Below the pieces are notes generated by a model that saw only the letters and a program-made list of their open reading frames with translations, ran no database searches and had not been told where the DNA came from. From Nymphaea colorata (taxonomy: Eukaryota > Streptophyta > Magnoliopsida > Nymphaeales > Nymphaeaceae), in the NCBI RefSeq assembly GCF_008831285.2, contig NW_022204507.1:6096174-6160173 (forward strand): a DNA stretch of 64,000 bases, in the 5' to 3' direction. Every line of letters starts with the position of its first letter. Positions within the stretch are counted from its first letter, which is position 1. The translations under genes and the position numbers were made by a program. Of the stretch, positions 34,696 to 45,970 are shown one piece after another.

Positions 34696-35099
34696 CTTAC
34701 TTAACCAGAAATTCCTATCTCCACCACTGGAAATGGGAGTAAAAAATGCACCATGATGTGCGTGTGATACTACTACTTGATTCTAACCGAGGTGGCCACA
34801 GGTATTGGCAGATGATCAATGTTTCAAATCTAGGAAATGAAGAGATCATTCAACCTTCTTTGAAGCACATTTCAGTTTCTTTCCTTCCAAAGTCTAGAGA
34901 AGTGAAATCCATAAGAATGGAACTAAGGATGTACCGTCAGCGCGCTCCTCAAGCCAACTTGCTATGCTATGGCATGTCAATTCCGAATAGTTGACTACAA
35001 TATATTACATCACAGACCAGAAAAAAAAATTGAATGTATAGATAACAATAATTTATGTTTGAAGCAATACTTGACGACTAGACATAGTAGACCACGTAA

Positions 35100-37315
35100 T
35101 CACTGGCATTTATTTCTAGATCTTTCTTGCCCATGTACGAAACATTTGCATCCAAATACCCTGAGGTGTTCAAGTGACAGCGGGTTATTGAAATGGAGTT
35201 CAAGAGGAATTTTTCCTTCTATGCTAGAGTTTGGAACTCGATTGGATATATAACATTCTTTTCCAATGGCTTCACTCCAAAAAATCTAAGGTACGTTCAT
35301 GTGCATCATAAGAGCCCGAGCAATATTCAGAAGTTCTCGGTTTTTTCTTTCTGCAATCCCATTTTGCTGAAGCATCCCGGCGTAGGTACATTGGGGCTGT
35401 ATTCCATACTTCCTCATAAAGTTTTTCAATGCATCATTCACATATTCAGCACCATTGTCAAAGCGAAGCATTTTAATCTTAGAACCATATTAAAGGAGAA
35501 TGAGGGCCTAGAACTCTTAAAAAATTTTTGGCACTTCACTCTTATTTTTTAGAAAATAACTCCAAGTTACATGAGTCATATGATCAATGAAAGAGACATA
35601 GAACTTAAAACTGGCATGAGAGTCCTCTGGATCAGGTCCCCAAACATCCGAGTGAATGAGATCGAATGCTTTTTCAGACCTTTCATGAATCGGCTCGAAG
35701 GTGAGGCATGTGAATTTGGCGAATTCGCATGCATTACACGCTTTATTATCATCAATAGTGAGGGAAGGGATGAGGGTATTGAGGTTCCAATCATATATGT
35801 GTCCTAATCAAGCATGTCAAATTTGATAGTCCATCCTTTGAGTCTATTTTGATTTGGTGAAAAAACTCAAACTGTCGATATCCAAAGTGTAGAGGTCACC
35901 ATGGCGTCAGCTGTTACAAATCACCATCTTCGTGCTTGGGTCCTGAAACGTCACATCCTGCTTGGAGAAAACAACTAGGCCATCATAATATTGAGTGATT
36001 TTGCTAACAGACATAAGGTTGACAGCAAGCTTAGGAACAAGTAAAGCGGAATTAATCTTTTTCTCAAAGAATGTTTTTCCATTGCCCGCAACAACCGTAG
36101 ATGACCCATCAGCAGAAAAAATAGAACGGTGAAGATCCTTATTTAGATCAGCAAGTCTTGTGGGATGATTAGTCATGTGATTAGTAGCACCAGTATCAAC
36201 TATCCAGGATTTATTTTTAGTGGTATAAGGCACAGAACTTAAGTCTTGTGATCAGTAGCTCCAGTATCAACTATCCAGGATTTATTTTTAGTGGCAGTCA
36301 ATACGGCACAGAACTTACCTTCTGAGACGTCGCCCACTGGTTGGGAAGATACTAGATTTGCTTTAGAGAATTTAAGGAAGAATTTTTCCAGGTCATCTTT
36401 GGTGACAAAGTTTGCAAGGTTGACATCTTTGTCTGGGATTGAAGAAGATCCCTTTTGCTTCCCTGGTCACCCAACAAGTTCCCAGCAGCGATCGCGTGTG
36501 TGACCCAATTTCCTGCAGAGAGTACACTTAAGTTTGCTGTCATTTTTCTGTGTGTTTGAGTGGTACCTTTGTATGCCTTGATTAGTGCCCGATTGTGAAA
36601 GGCACGCCATTCTTTCTTGGCTGTCTTCTATGGGGTCCGTTTTAGGAGGGACTCTCATGACTCTTCGCCATGACACCTCTCTCTGAATCATTTGACAAAC
36701 AGCATTGAATTTTGGCAGCGGCATAGTATTCAGGATTTGAGTCTTTATGGCTTCATAGTCCTCACTCAATCCAACGAGGACCTTGAAGATTTGATATTCT
36801 TCAAAATGCTGTTTGTAAATGACTGGATGAGAGGTCGCTGGTTGATATTGGAGGAGCTCATCATATAGACTCCTGAGTCTCCCAATGTACCGCTGCACAT
36901 CTTGGTCATGGAGGGTGAGATTGGCAATCTTGCATTGTATCTGGTATACTTGAGCAAGATTATTTTGCTCACTGTAAAGTTCTTTTAGAGCCTCCCATAT
37001 TCCGTGCGCGGTATCTTGATATGTGAACAGTTTTTCTATGGATGGTTCCATAGAGTTGAGCAGCCATGCTAGAACCACGGCATTCTCTGATTCCCATTCA
37101 TCATAGTTGGGATCATTAGTGGCTGGAGCTTTGATTTTTCTGTTAACATATCATGCCTTTGATCTTCCACTAAGAACCAAGAGAGCAGCCTTCGCAAAAC
37201 TCATATAGTTAGCACCATTGAGTGGGGTGGATGTAATTTTCAAGGTACTATGCTCGGTGGACTTGGCTCCCTTGAATGTTTCATCTCCTTGAATTGAGGT
37301 AGCAGCATCGGCCTT
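35100..37315 (-). mobile_element. Ty1/copia fragment, unit B (gag-PR-INT)
   Basis: Minus strand. The gag start equivalent to 18,698 is AAG, not ATG (37,313-37,315). The early TGA shared by all three copies is at 37,151-37,153. A gag frame runs 37,078-36,467 and ends in a zinc knuckle (CTLCRKLGHTRDRC). The protease region has WIVDTGATNHM (36,233-35,907) and is preceded by a 70-76-bp tandem repeat of the active-site coding stretch, shared with C. Integrase pieces (35,794-35,286) include FDNGAEY and ERKNRELLNIA. No reverse transcriptase, RNase H or LTR seen. Confidence 0.8.
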
Positions 37316-37440
37316 GATATTGGTGCTGCGGATTCCCAGCTGAAGACAGTCTGGGTCGCAGACGAGTCTCTCTGTTGCAGGAGGTGGCAGGGTCCTTTAG
37401 AAACCTGTGGCACTTGTAAATTGCTTATCTCTTCACAGGA

Positions 37441-38700
37441 TTGTCCAAAAAATCTGAAAATTGGATAAAAATACTAGACACGTGCCCAAATCCAACGCCA
37501 CCTTACTCGACCCCTGAATCGCCTCTAGTAAAAAATGCACTCCAAAGAAAGTCAGCTCCTTTTCATGCCATGCTTTCTAAAACGCCGTCTTCTCTCTCAG
37601 CTCCTTTTCATGCTCTCCCGGGATCTTCAGATAACCTTGCGGGACATGGTGAAGAGAAAGAACTGGGCAGTGCGAGTGGTGAAGAAATGCTGGATTTCTC
37701 CACTCCTTGTGGAGACGATGGCGATGGAGGGTGTATTTTTGCAAGCGACAACCATTTGGCGGGTGCATGGCCAAGTTTGCTAAACAGTTGAAAGTGGGGC
37801 GGGGGCTGAGGCAGTTGCAATCATGAAATGTTTGAAAAATGATAAATATTGAATTTTAGAAAATTTGGGGTGATTACACCTTCTAAGAATTTTCAAACTA
37901 TTAGAACGTTGATTAGGAAACACTTGTTGCTCTTAAATTGTTGTGGAAACAAATGTATTAATTGAAAAATGTCGTTCTCTTATTTTAATAAATAATGAAT
38001 AAGTGCACGTGAGCAATGTGTTACTTTAAGGGGTAGCAATAGATTGGCAAGGTTCCATGAATCTGCCCAGAAAATTGATAAAGGTTCATGAAATAGTAGA
38101 TCTAGTGTCCAATGAACCTTCTATAATTTTGCTGTAGATTTATGGGACACTCAGAAAGTGTCTATTGCCAAACACCCTCTTAGCTCCTTTATAAACTAAA
38201 TGGCAACACAAGGCACTGAGAGAGTTTATAAACTTAGCCCTACGTAAAACCGTGGGTGAGAAGATTACATCATAAAAACATAAAGGATGGTTGTTGTATA
38301 TGAAAACACTCTTACTTTGAACCGGGTCCAGATCTAGAACTTTGAGAACATTTTTAGTTGTAATAACTTTGGATTTGATGTATATTCAAACTCCAATTTT
38401 AACTATGAATTGTACTCAGATATTTAAATTTGGATTTGGATATATAAATTTAGCTTTGTTTTATTTTGAATTTACTATCGAATTGGACATATACCAAATT
38501 ACTTAATTTTAAGATGATATGTTAAAAGTTAGGTTGTATGGGAAGAAAATATTTTTAACATCCAGTAATTTACATATCCTTTCCTCTCTCCCGTTCTCGT
38601 CTTGGGTCAGTAATTTTGGGCAGAAGGTTAGAGTTGTATCTTATTATCCAGTCCTTGGTGCAATACCCATAAATTGCCCAAGCCTGATATCTAAATAAGC
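37441..38700. other. Spacer with unassigned 116-codon frame
   Basis: A plus-strand frame at 37,441-37,791 contains a CTCCTTTTCATGC direct repeat and Gly/Asp-rich text (CGDDGDGGCIF). Unit C keeps the second half of it (54,775-54,945) behind a deletion, and unit A lacks it. I do not recognise it. The remainder is AT-rich, without a gene. Confidence 0.4.
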
Positions 38701-38729
38701 TTTGACTTTGAGAAAAGAAGAGAAAAAGA

Positions 38730-39330
38730 TCACGTATCCAAATTTTTTACATAATAAAATAGGATAGATGAAAACCCTAGAAAAAGAAATCTGCAAACGT
38801 GAGAAAAGGAAATCCTAGAAGATTGGGATTGAGACATTTTGCTCAGATTTGTTTAGTATATGGGACTTTGCTAGTGTGCATAGAAACCTATGGGCTCACC
38901 ATAGTCCAAAATCGGTAGCGCTTCTGATTGGAGGCAAACAAATGGACCCTTAAAGATTTATTCTCTCATAAACTCAGCAACTTGAGAAATTTAATTTTCT
39001 GAGTTAAAAAAAAGCGAGTCTTGTTGTATTTATGTACTCTCCACCACAGCAGCGGTGGACCTAATTAGAGGGGCGCATGCCCACTTGCTCACCTTTGTAA
39101 GTTTGATCTCTTCCTTAATTTGCCTTATTTCTTCACTTCTGATTCTTTTCCTCTGCTCTTCCCGTCTACCAAGGAACAGGGGAGGTTGGCGTTAGTAATG
39201 GACGTACTTGCAGAAGCCCTCAAATATGCAGGTTGCAAGTCCTTTTCCAGCAACAAGGGCGACTAGGGTCTAGACGGCAGCTGAAGGCTTGAGCTCGGCA
39301 AAAGGGAGAAGGATTTCTTAACTTCATGGA
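38730..39330 (+). pseudogene. Fossil NLR 5' end, unit B
   Basis: The sequence from about 38,740 (TTTTTTACATAATAAAATAG, CGTGAGAAAAGGAAATCC) parallels the NLR upstream regions. Next come the inverted box CTCCACC/GGTGGA with GGGCGCATGCCCACTTGCTC (39,037-39,105), CTTCCCGTCTACCAAGGAAC, and ATG at 39,198 with MDVLAEALKYAG. Then KSFSSNKGD, matching SFFSKECD of NLR-A, meets TAG at about 39,264. An AACAAG|GTAAG site follows near 39,332. Similarity to NLR-A is weak outside these blocks. It probably belongs to a different NLR lineage. Confidence 0.4.
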
Positions 39331-39632
39331 ACAAGGTAAGAAAGCCTTGGATCATTCTGCGCACTTGCTTTAGAATTGTATTTAATTCGGTAAACCCACT
39401 TATTCCCCTTGGGTTTTACGTTTTTTAAAGTATGCACCCAATCTCATGTTTCATTCTCTTCTTGTGCTTTAAATTAAGCAGCCATGGCGTCACACCAACA
39501 TTGATGCTTAACGGCTTGACTAAAGGAGGATGGTTCCAAATCTTTACACATGACCACAAGAAGTGCTTTATGAGGTGTAGAGATATAAAGAAAATTATGA
39601 CTGTGAGCATACATAAAATACACTAAACTAAC

Positions 39633-40549
39633 CCTGGATCTCTGGAGGTCAGCCGAGAGACGAACTATTATCGATGACAAGTTGATGATGCTGGACTCAG
39701 ATTGCAGCTGCTGGATTGCTTGTTCCTCAATGTTTTGGGAGAAGAAGAAGTGGGCAGAGCGGAGAATAGGGCCGTTCATGGCCGCCCGGATGTTGCTCAA
39801 ATATTCCTCTAGCCTTGGTGTCTGTCGGGCACGGAGCCACCTTGCTTCAACCAAGTAAGCTCTGCACACACTCACCCACTGCCCAAGAGTAGAAGAGAGC
39901 AAGTCACATAGAAGACCCTCAGTGACTGTGGCAGCTGCTCTGCCGCTTGAAGATCCCACCTGCGTATGTACAATATACAGCACCCAGAATGGCTCCTAAC
40001 GATGTGAAGTAGAAACTAGAGACAGAGTTGCTCCCTCTAATTTACCAACCACAATCATCCTTTACCTCTCAACAACTTGCACAAAGCATTCGAGCTCCTC
40101 AACAGACTGATGCTCGCCGAAGATGACCTCAACGATGGCCACCAAGTAGGAGACCTTGGGGAGTTGCATCCTGTACTGTGAGAACTGTGGCTCATGCATC
40201 TTCCACACCGCCATGAAGAAGCTCTCCACCAGCCTATCTCTGGCGAAGCTAATGTGCTCGCCCAAGCCCAAGTCCCTCCACCACCTGCAAACACCCAAAA
40301 CAAAGGACTCATGGTTGATTATTAGTGGACCCAATGATGCAGACCAGCAACAATGTAACATACATGATATTCATTACTGATATACATATATACATAGAAT
40401 GACATTAGTTGCTGCATTATTATCAACTATTAACCAAGTTATTTAGGCAAAAGTGCAGGAATGAATTGTACCCAGATAACTCCCTGAGCTCTCCTTGGTG
40501 GATTGTCTGCACCATGTTGAAGTCCAGCCTAGCAAACTCATGCAGCGCT
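39633..40549 (-). pseudogene. Terpene synthase pseudogene TPS-B (exons 3-end to 6)
   Basis: Minus strand. Only the 3' end of exon 3 (40,549-40,472) remains. It breaks off at 40,549, where NLR-C sequence starts. Exon 4 (40,284-40,066, 219 bp) keeps RDRLVESFF, but the DDxxD region is IVEVIFGEH. The intron after it is only about 50 bases and most of exon 5 is missing. An exon-6-like block (39,959-39,633) has VCRAYLVEARW, TPRLEEYLSN, and RLSADLQRS where the family has a (N/D)DxxSxxxE motif, so the second metal site is also damaged. No exon 7 found. This copy could not make terpene. Confidence 0.8.
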
Positions 40550-40800
40550 CGAAGGAAATCGAAGCAAAATTGAGGCCAGCAAGAGGGATCAGGTACGGAA
40601 GCGGTCTTTGATCACTGCACTCTTCCTATTATGAAGATGTTTCTTTTCTTTAACAACTTGGTAACAAAATCAAGAAAACTAATGAAAGGCTTGATAAAAT
40701 AAAGAATGATTGGGACATGGTGGATAGGCTCAAAACAACACCAAAAGGGGGTGGTAAGGATGAACATGACAACTCAAAGAGGCAACCCATCACATAGGTG
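40550..40800 (+). pseudogene. NLR-C coiled-coil remnant
   Basis: Starts mid-domain at the junction with TPS-B and reads EGNRSKIEASKRDQV (the Arg codon is a stop in NLR-B). It then shifts frame at the same TCTTCC site as NLR-B. It has no start codon, promoter or CC N-terminus of its own. Confidence 0.75.
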
Positions 40801-41748
40801 TACACCTGCCTATAGGCAGGGAGAATATTAAAAAGGAGTTAGTAGAAATGCTCTCGTCGAATGACTTTTGTAGTAAGACTGAGAAGGGTGGTGCTTCTAT
40901 TATCTTCATTGTTGGAAAGGGAGGGATGGGTAAAACGACTCTTGCAAACAAGGATTTTAATGAAGTTGAACAACAGTTTGGGGAATGCAGGTGGTCGGTT
41001 TGTGTTTCGGAAAGACCGAACCATAAGGATTTGGTGTGGCAGATATTAAGGGAAGGGTGCAAGAGTTCTGGAGAAAACATTGATTGTTCCTCGACAGACT
41101 TATGCAGTGGGGAGCAAAATTTTGATTACCAGTAGAAAGAAATATATGTCGGAGGGGATGGGTGATTTCTATATGCATGAATTACAAGAATTTAATTTCC
41201 ACCAAAGTTTCTACTTGTTTCTGAAGGAGGTTTTAAGAGAAGGCCAAACCGAAGAAGATTCGGTGACGCATAAGATCAAATTTGTTGGAGAGGGAATAGT
41301 AAAGAAGTGTGGTGGGTTGCCACTTGTGATTAAGTTGGTGGGGTCCATGATCCGCACCAAGAAAATGAGTAGGGAGGACTGGAAGTCAGTCGTGGATAGT
41401 AAGATATGGGAATGGAAGACTCCTGCAGCCTCATCATCGTCCACTGAATTAGGTGGCGATATTCTTCCTGGTCTCATGCTGAGCTACGATGACTTGCCAT
41501 ATTATTTGAAGAGTTGTTTTGTGTATTGCTGCATTTATCCAAAGGATTATGAGATTGAAAGGGAGACATTGATCATGCAATGGGTGGCACATGGATTGAT
41601 TGAGGTTGGCATGGATGTTAAAGCGACAACAAACCAATACATTGAAGATTTGATAAGGCGGTGTTTGATTGAAGAAATTGATTTGAAGAGCATCAAATTG
41701 GATGACATTGTGCATGACCTTGCCTTATATGTAGGTGAAAGGGAATAA
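40800..41748 (+). pseudogene. NLR-C NB-ARC region (broken)
   Basis: Frame 40,848-41,135 has a canonical P-loop GKGGMGKTT, the only intact one in the window. The kinase-2 segment is deleted at about 41,108, exactly as in NLR-B. Frame 41,080-41,748 carries RNBS-B, GLPL, RNBS-D and LDD at the MHD position (His to Asp), and ends at TAA where A and B read CAT/TAT (His/Tyr). The intact P-loop shows that the common ancestor was a normal NB-ARC. Confidence 0.8.
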
Positions 41749-41749
41749 G

Positions 41750-43842
41750 GCCATGCCTCTACTACTGAGCACACCCACCATGTCATTACTTGGTGTACAC
41801 GATTCAGAGGCACACAAGCATAATACCTTGGAAACAGCAAATAAGGTGTGCACATTATTGGCTGATTCCAATTCTTACTTGCAGGTTTATATTGAACACT
41901 TGACCAATTTCAAGTGGTTGAGGGTGTTGTCATTGAGGGGATGTGAAATGGATGAGCTGCCAAAGTCCATTGAATACCTTTCACATGTAAAATATCTCGA
42001 TCTAAGCAATTCTAAAGTGAGACGGTAGCCCAGTTCAATCTGCAGACTCTGTAACTTGCAAACATTGGATTTAAATTATAGTAGAATTGAAGAGTTGCCC
42101 ATGGAAATCGGTGAACTCTGCAACTTGAGGTATCTTGGGCTGAAATGGACATGGGAATTGAAAAGCCTGAAGGATTGGGGAAGCTTACCAATTTACGGAC
42201 CTTGCATAGATTTGTGGTATGCGATGACAAAGGGGACACAAAGGGATGCGATATTAGGGAACTAAAAGACTTGAACAAACTACAGGGGGAATTGTCAATA
42301 CAAGGGTTGGGGGGGACAAGAAAAGCAATTGATTGTGCAAGACATGCACAATTGCTTAAGGAGAAGCATGGCTTAATTAGTTTGGAATTCTACTTTGGAA
42401 TTACTGGAGGTGTTTCTGAACAGAGTGGTACTTCTGAACAGAGTAATGATGAACAGAGTGGTGCACTAGAGGCATTGGAACCTCCACTTTGGCTGGAGTG
42501 CTTGGAGATATGTGATTATAAAGGAAAGATGTCAGTTTGGCATTTGAATACTGAGTATACCAAGCTACATTCACTAAATCTGGAAAGATGCCATTTATGG
42601 GAAAAACTAATAAGCATTACCTCATTGAAAGTACTAAATGTCATCAATTGCCCAGCACTATGTGAAATAGCTAGCACGCCTGCCTTGGAGTCGTTGAAGG
42701 TGGAGGAATGCTGCAGCCTAGAGCAATTACCTCATCACATGCCTGCTCTCAACTGGTTGGACGTGGCACTTTGTGGCAGCCTAGAGCAATTGCCTCATCA
42801 CATGCCTGCTCTCAAGTCGTTGATGGTGTGGGCACGTGATAGCCTAAAGGCTCTTGTTAAAATGCCTGCCTTGGAGTCATTGGAGGTGAGTTATTGTGAC
42901 GGCCTAGAGCATTTACATGACATGCCTGCTCTCAAGTCATTGATGGTGCAGAGATGTGATAGGCTGAAGACTCTAGCTGACATGCCTGCCTTGGAGTCGT
43001 TGGAGGTAGAATTTTGTGACAACCTAGAGTAATTACGTCATGACATGCCTACTCTCAAGTCGTAGAAGGTGTACGGACCTAATAGCTTGAAGGCTCTTGT
43101 TAACGTTCCTTTACTTGAGGAGTTGATGGTGGAAGGTTTGCTCAACTGGGAAGGGTGGCCAGCAGATGGATTAGGGGAAACAACATTGACTTCAATGCCA
43201 AGGTTAAGAGAGGCGAATTTTATGAATTGTCCAAAGATGCAGACAGAAGGCTTGCTTGATGCTCTATTGGAGCTGGCGGGGCATGATGGTTAAGTGACTC
43301 AGCTCCAAAGTCTGTCAGTGTGTTTTTGCCTAAGTGCAAGATTGGGATGGAAATTCCTTGAGCTACTGCCCAACCTCATTGAGTTAAGGTTGGATCCAGA
43401 CTCAGCAGTACTACTGCCATAGCCATTGCCATCGGAGGTATCAACATTTCAACCCTCCCTCAAGTCTCTATCTTCGAGCGACACCAATGTTGATGAGGTC
43501 AAATTGGGAAGGGTGCCTCAGTGCTTGTGGGGTCTCTCCCAACTGGAGACATTGTACCTAAACTATTTCTATGAGGACATCAGCTTCAGACGCCACTGGC
43601 AATGCCTCCCAAAACTGAGGTACGTAGAGCTTCAATACTTCCCCAATCTGAAGTCTCTGGTGGACATTACTACCCACCAAAATGAAAATGATGCAGTAGC
43701 AACAACATGTCCCATTGATGCAAAGGAACAGGTCACCTGCCTCTTGAAGCTTGAAAAGTTAGTAAATTACTTTTGTCCAGCACTCCATCTGCTGCAGGAT
43801 CTCAGGGACCATCATGGGGAAAGGTTATCCATGCTTGGCTAA
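41750..43842 (+). pseudogene. NLR-C LRR region (broken)
   Basis: This is the most complete LRR of the three. Frames: 41,735-42,028, 42,056-42,265, 42,145-43,032 (295 codons), 43,069-43,293 and 43,426-43,842. Breaks are TTG to TAG at 42,027, a deletion in AGCCTG-AAGG near 42,168, and three stops shared with NLR-B. The 20-21-residue repeats run about 42,700-43,060. The last module ends LRDHHGERLSMLG. Confidence 0.8.
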
Positions 43843-43879
43843 AGTGGTTGAGGTGCTGTTATATCATGTTACGAAACCT

Positions 43880-44490
43880 TTTCTGTTTCGTTGGCTGAAG
43901 CCTTCTGTATTTACATATGTCCTGCACTTGATCTGCCGCAGGAGTTAAGATGCCATCTTGGAGGAAAGGTAACAATTATCCGATATGTTTTAGTGTTTAA
44001 CATAGGTGAGAGATTGTAACTATATTTTTTTTTTGGTCAAGTATGAATCTTTTGCATTTCGTCGGCTCTTTTTTTCTCTCCCTTGCTTGATTTAGGCCTT
44101 GTACATTTTTTATGTCGTGTTTTCCATCTGCAAAAGTAGAGTGAATCTGTAAAAATCAATAGATTGCAACTGCTTTCAGCAAGCATGGCAGAAGTAAATA
44201 GGACTTGGTCATGTTGGTGTGGTTTCACTGAGAACATCAGCTTGGGAGGCCACAGGAAATGCCTCCCGGAACTGAGAAAGCCAGTTCTTTTTTACTTCCC
44301 CAATCTCAAGTCTTCTGGTGGGCGCAAATAGTATTACTCCTCAACAAAATGATGCAGTAACAACCACATTTCTCACGGATAAACAGGAACAGATCGCCTT
44401 CTTCTAGAAGCTTAAATGGTAGAGCAGCTAAGAGAGCTAAGAGAGCCTCTTGGAAAAAGGTTTACAATTACTGAAATGTTTTAATTTGAA
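43880..44490 (+). pseudogene. Decayed extra LRR-tail modules behind NLR-C
   Basis: Same two modules as at 4,985-5,560, near 43,895-43,990 and 44,225-44,480, with stops. Confidence 0.6.
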
Positions 44491-45970
44491 AAAAATCGGT
44501 GACAGATTGAAACTAATTTTTTTTTGTTAAACATGAATGTTTTTTGCTTTTTGTCGGCTCTTTTCTTTCCCTCCCTTCCTTTATTTAGGACCTGTAAAAT
44601 TTTTATGCCATGTTTTCCATTTTCTCTTTCACCCACCAAACATTGGGTCAATTAGTTCTTAGTCGATCCAACCACCATTTAATTTTTATGCATCCACATA
44701 ATATTTTTCTTCCTTTATTTTCTTGACTGTCACATCATGACAGAATGGACAGTCTTAGTATGTATGTATATATATATATATATATATACATATAGTTACA
44801 AATCTGTTGGATCCATATCCAAAACCTGTATGGTTGTTATCAGAGATGCTCACTTCCTATTGTATTGCTGAGTCCTCCACCTAAGGCTAATATTGGCAAA
44901 TATTAAAATCTCTAAGTAAGTGGGCTTGTATTCTTAACTCTTGAGAAGATGCACTAGCCAGCACTATATACATTCCTTCACAATCATTTGTAGCTCATGC
45001 ATTTTAAAATTTCCTTTTAATTCAGGGGGATATATTGAAATATTAAAATTTTAAATCATTTGCAATGTGTAAGGTTCTAAGAAATCACACCAACATGTCC
45101 ATACGAAGCTTTTTGGTATCGCTTGTTTTATAAGGAAGCAGGCCCTAATGATTGGATGTCTTCTCTCTTGGCACATGTTTTGATGATTTTAATACACCAA
45201 TTCCAGAATTTTAGTTCTTTCTCTATCAAACACATAATTTTCAATTTTAAAATCAAAGTTCCAGACTATCAAAGGGAAACTAGAGTTGGAAGTTTCATTC
45301 CAATTCTAGTTGAAGGTGAAATTTTGTTTCTATAACACAAGGTCATCATAGCCCCCTTAAACTTAGTCCTCTAAGGCTTTCTAGAAGTGTTTATGGCATC
45401 ATTGAAGGTGGTTCCATGAAAAGTTATAGGTGGCTATTCAGTTCCACGAAAACATATGCCACGCAAGGTTGGGGAGAGAATGGAACTGCTTTTAGAAAGA
45501 TACAAATGGCACCACATGTTCCCTTTAATTTGTAGCATTGAGATTTTGTCCTTGTGAAGAGAGAGAGAGAGGCAAAAGGAGGGGGGGGGGAGAAACCCCT
45601 TGTTTTCATGGATTTACCATAGAATTTGTTCTTATTGGTGTGCAACTTTGTGATTAAGTGGAAATTTTTAAGTTGTTTTCTCATTTTACTTACAGCACTA
45701 AAAAGAATATCTTGGTACTACAGGACAATCATACCAAAGTTTGTATCACAAGAAAACCAATTTTCCTTTCAACTCGAGGTAACAACTTTTGCTTTGGTGT
45801 CATACATGAATTAAATGAGTTGGCGTGAACAAGTTTTAAAAAACAAGTTTGGCCATAAATGAGTTAAGCAAGTTAAGGGAGTCAAGCTCGAGCTCCAGAG
45901 GGACAAACTTGGGCTCGACTCATGTGCAGCCCTACATAGTGATGCAACGGCGTTGCTACAAGTTTAGGCG
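44491..45970. other. Spacer of unit C, no gene seen
   Basis: Very similar to 26,941-28,454. It contains a TA run at about 44,762-44,788, a poly-G/GA tract near 45,560-45,595 and a GAGCTCGAG-type repeat that is shorter than in A and B. Confidence 0.5.

Larger units (their letters stand above)
21658..40549. repeat. Segmental duplication unit B
   Basis: It repeats the order of unit A: NLR (+), LINE (-), copia (-), TPS (-). It is cut short inside TPS exon 3, where it joins NLR-C at 40,549/40,550. It lacks the 4.1-kb segment seen at 6,395-10,538 and carries about 1.2 kb (30,336-31,520) that unit A has lost. Confidence 0.85.

Noticed and set aside
37441-37791. 116-codon plus-strand frame as a gene
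   Set aside because: No domain, overlaps repeats, absent from A and cut in C.
39425-39610. TPS exon 7
   Set aside because: The minus-strand frame (FFISLHLIKHFLWSC) lacks the family's C-terminal motifs and has a similar-length frame on the other strand.
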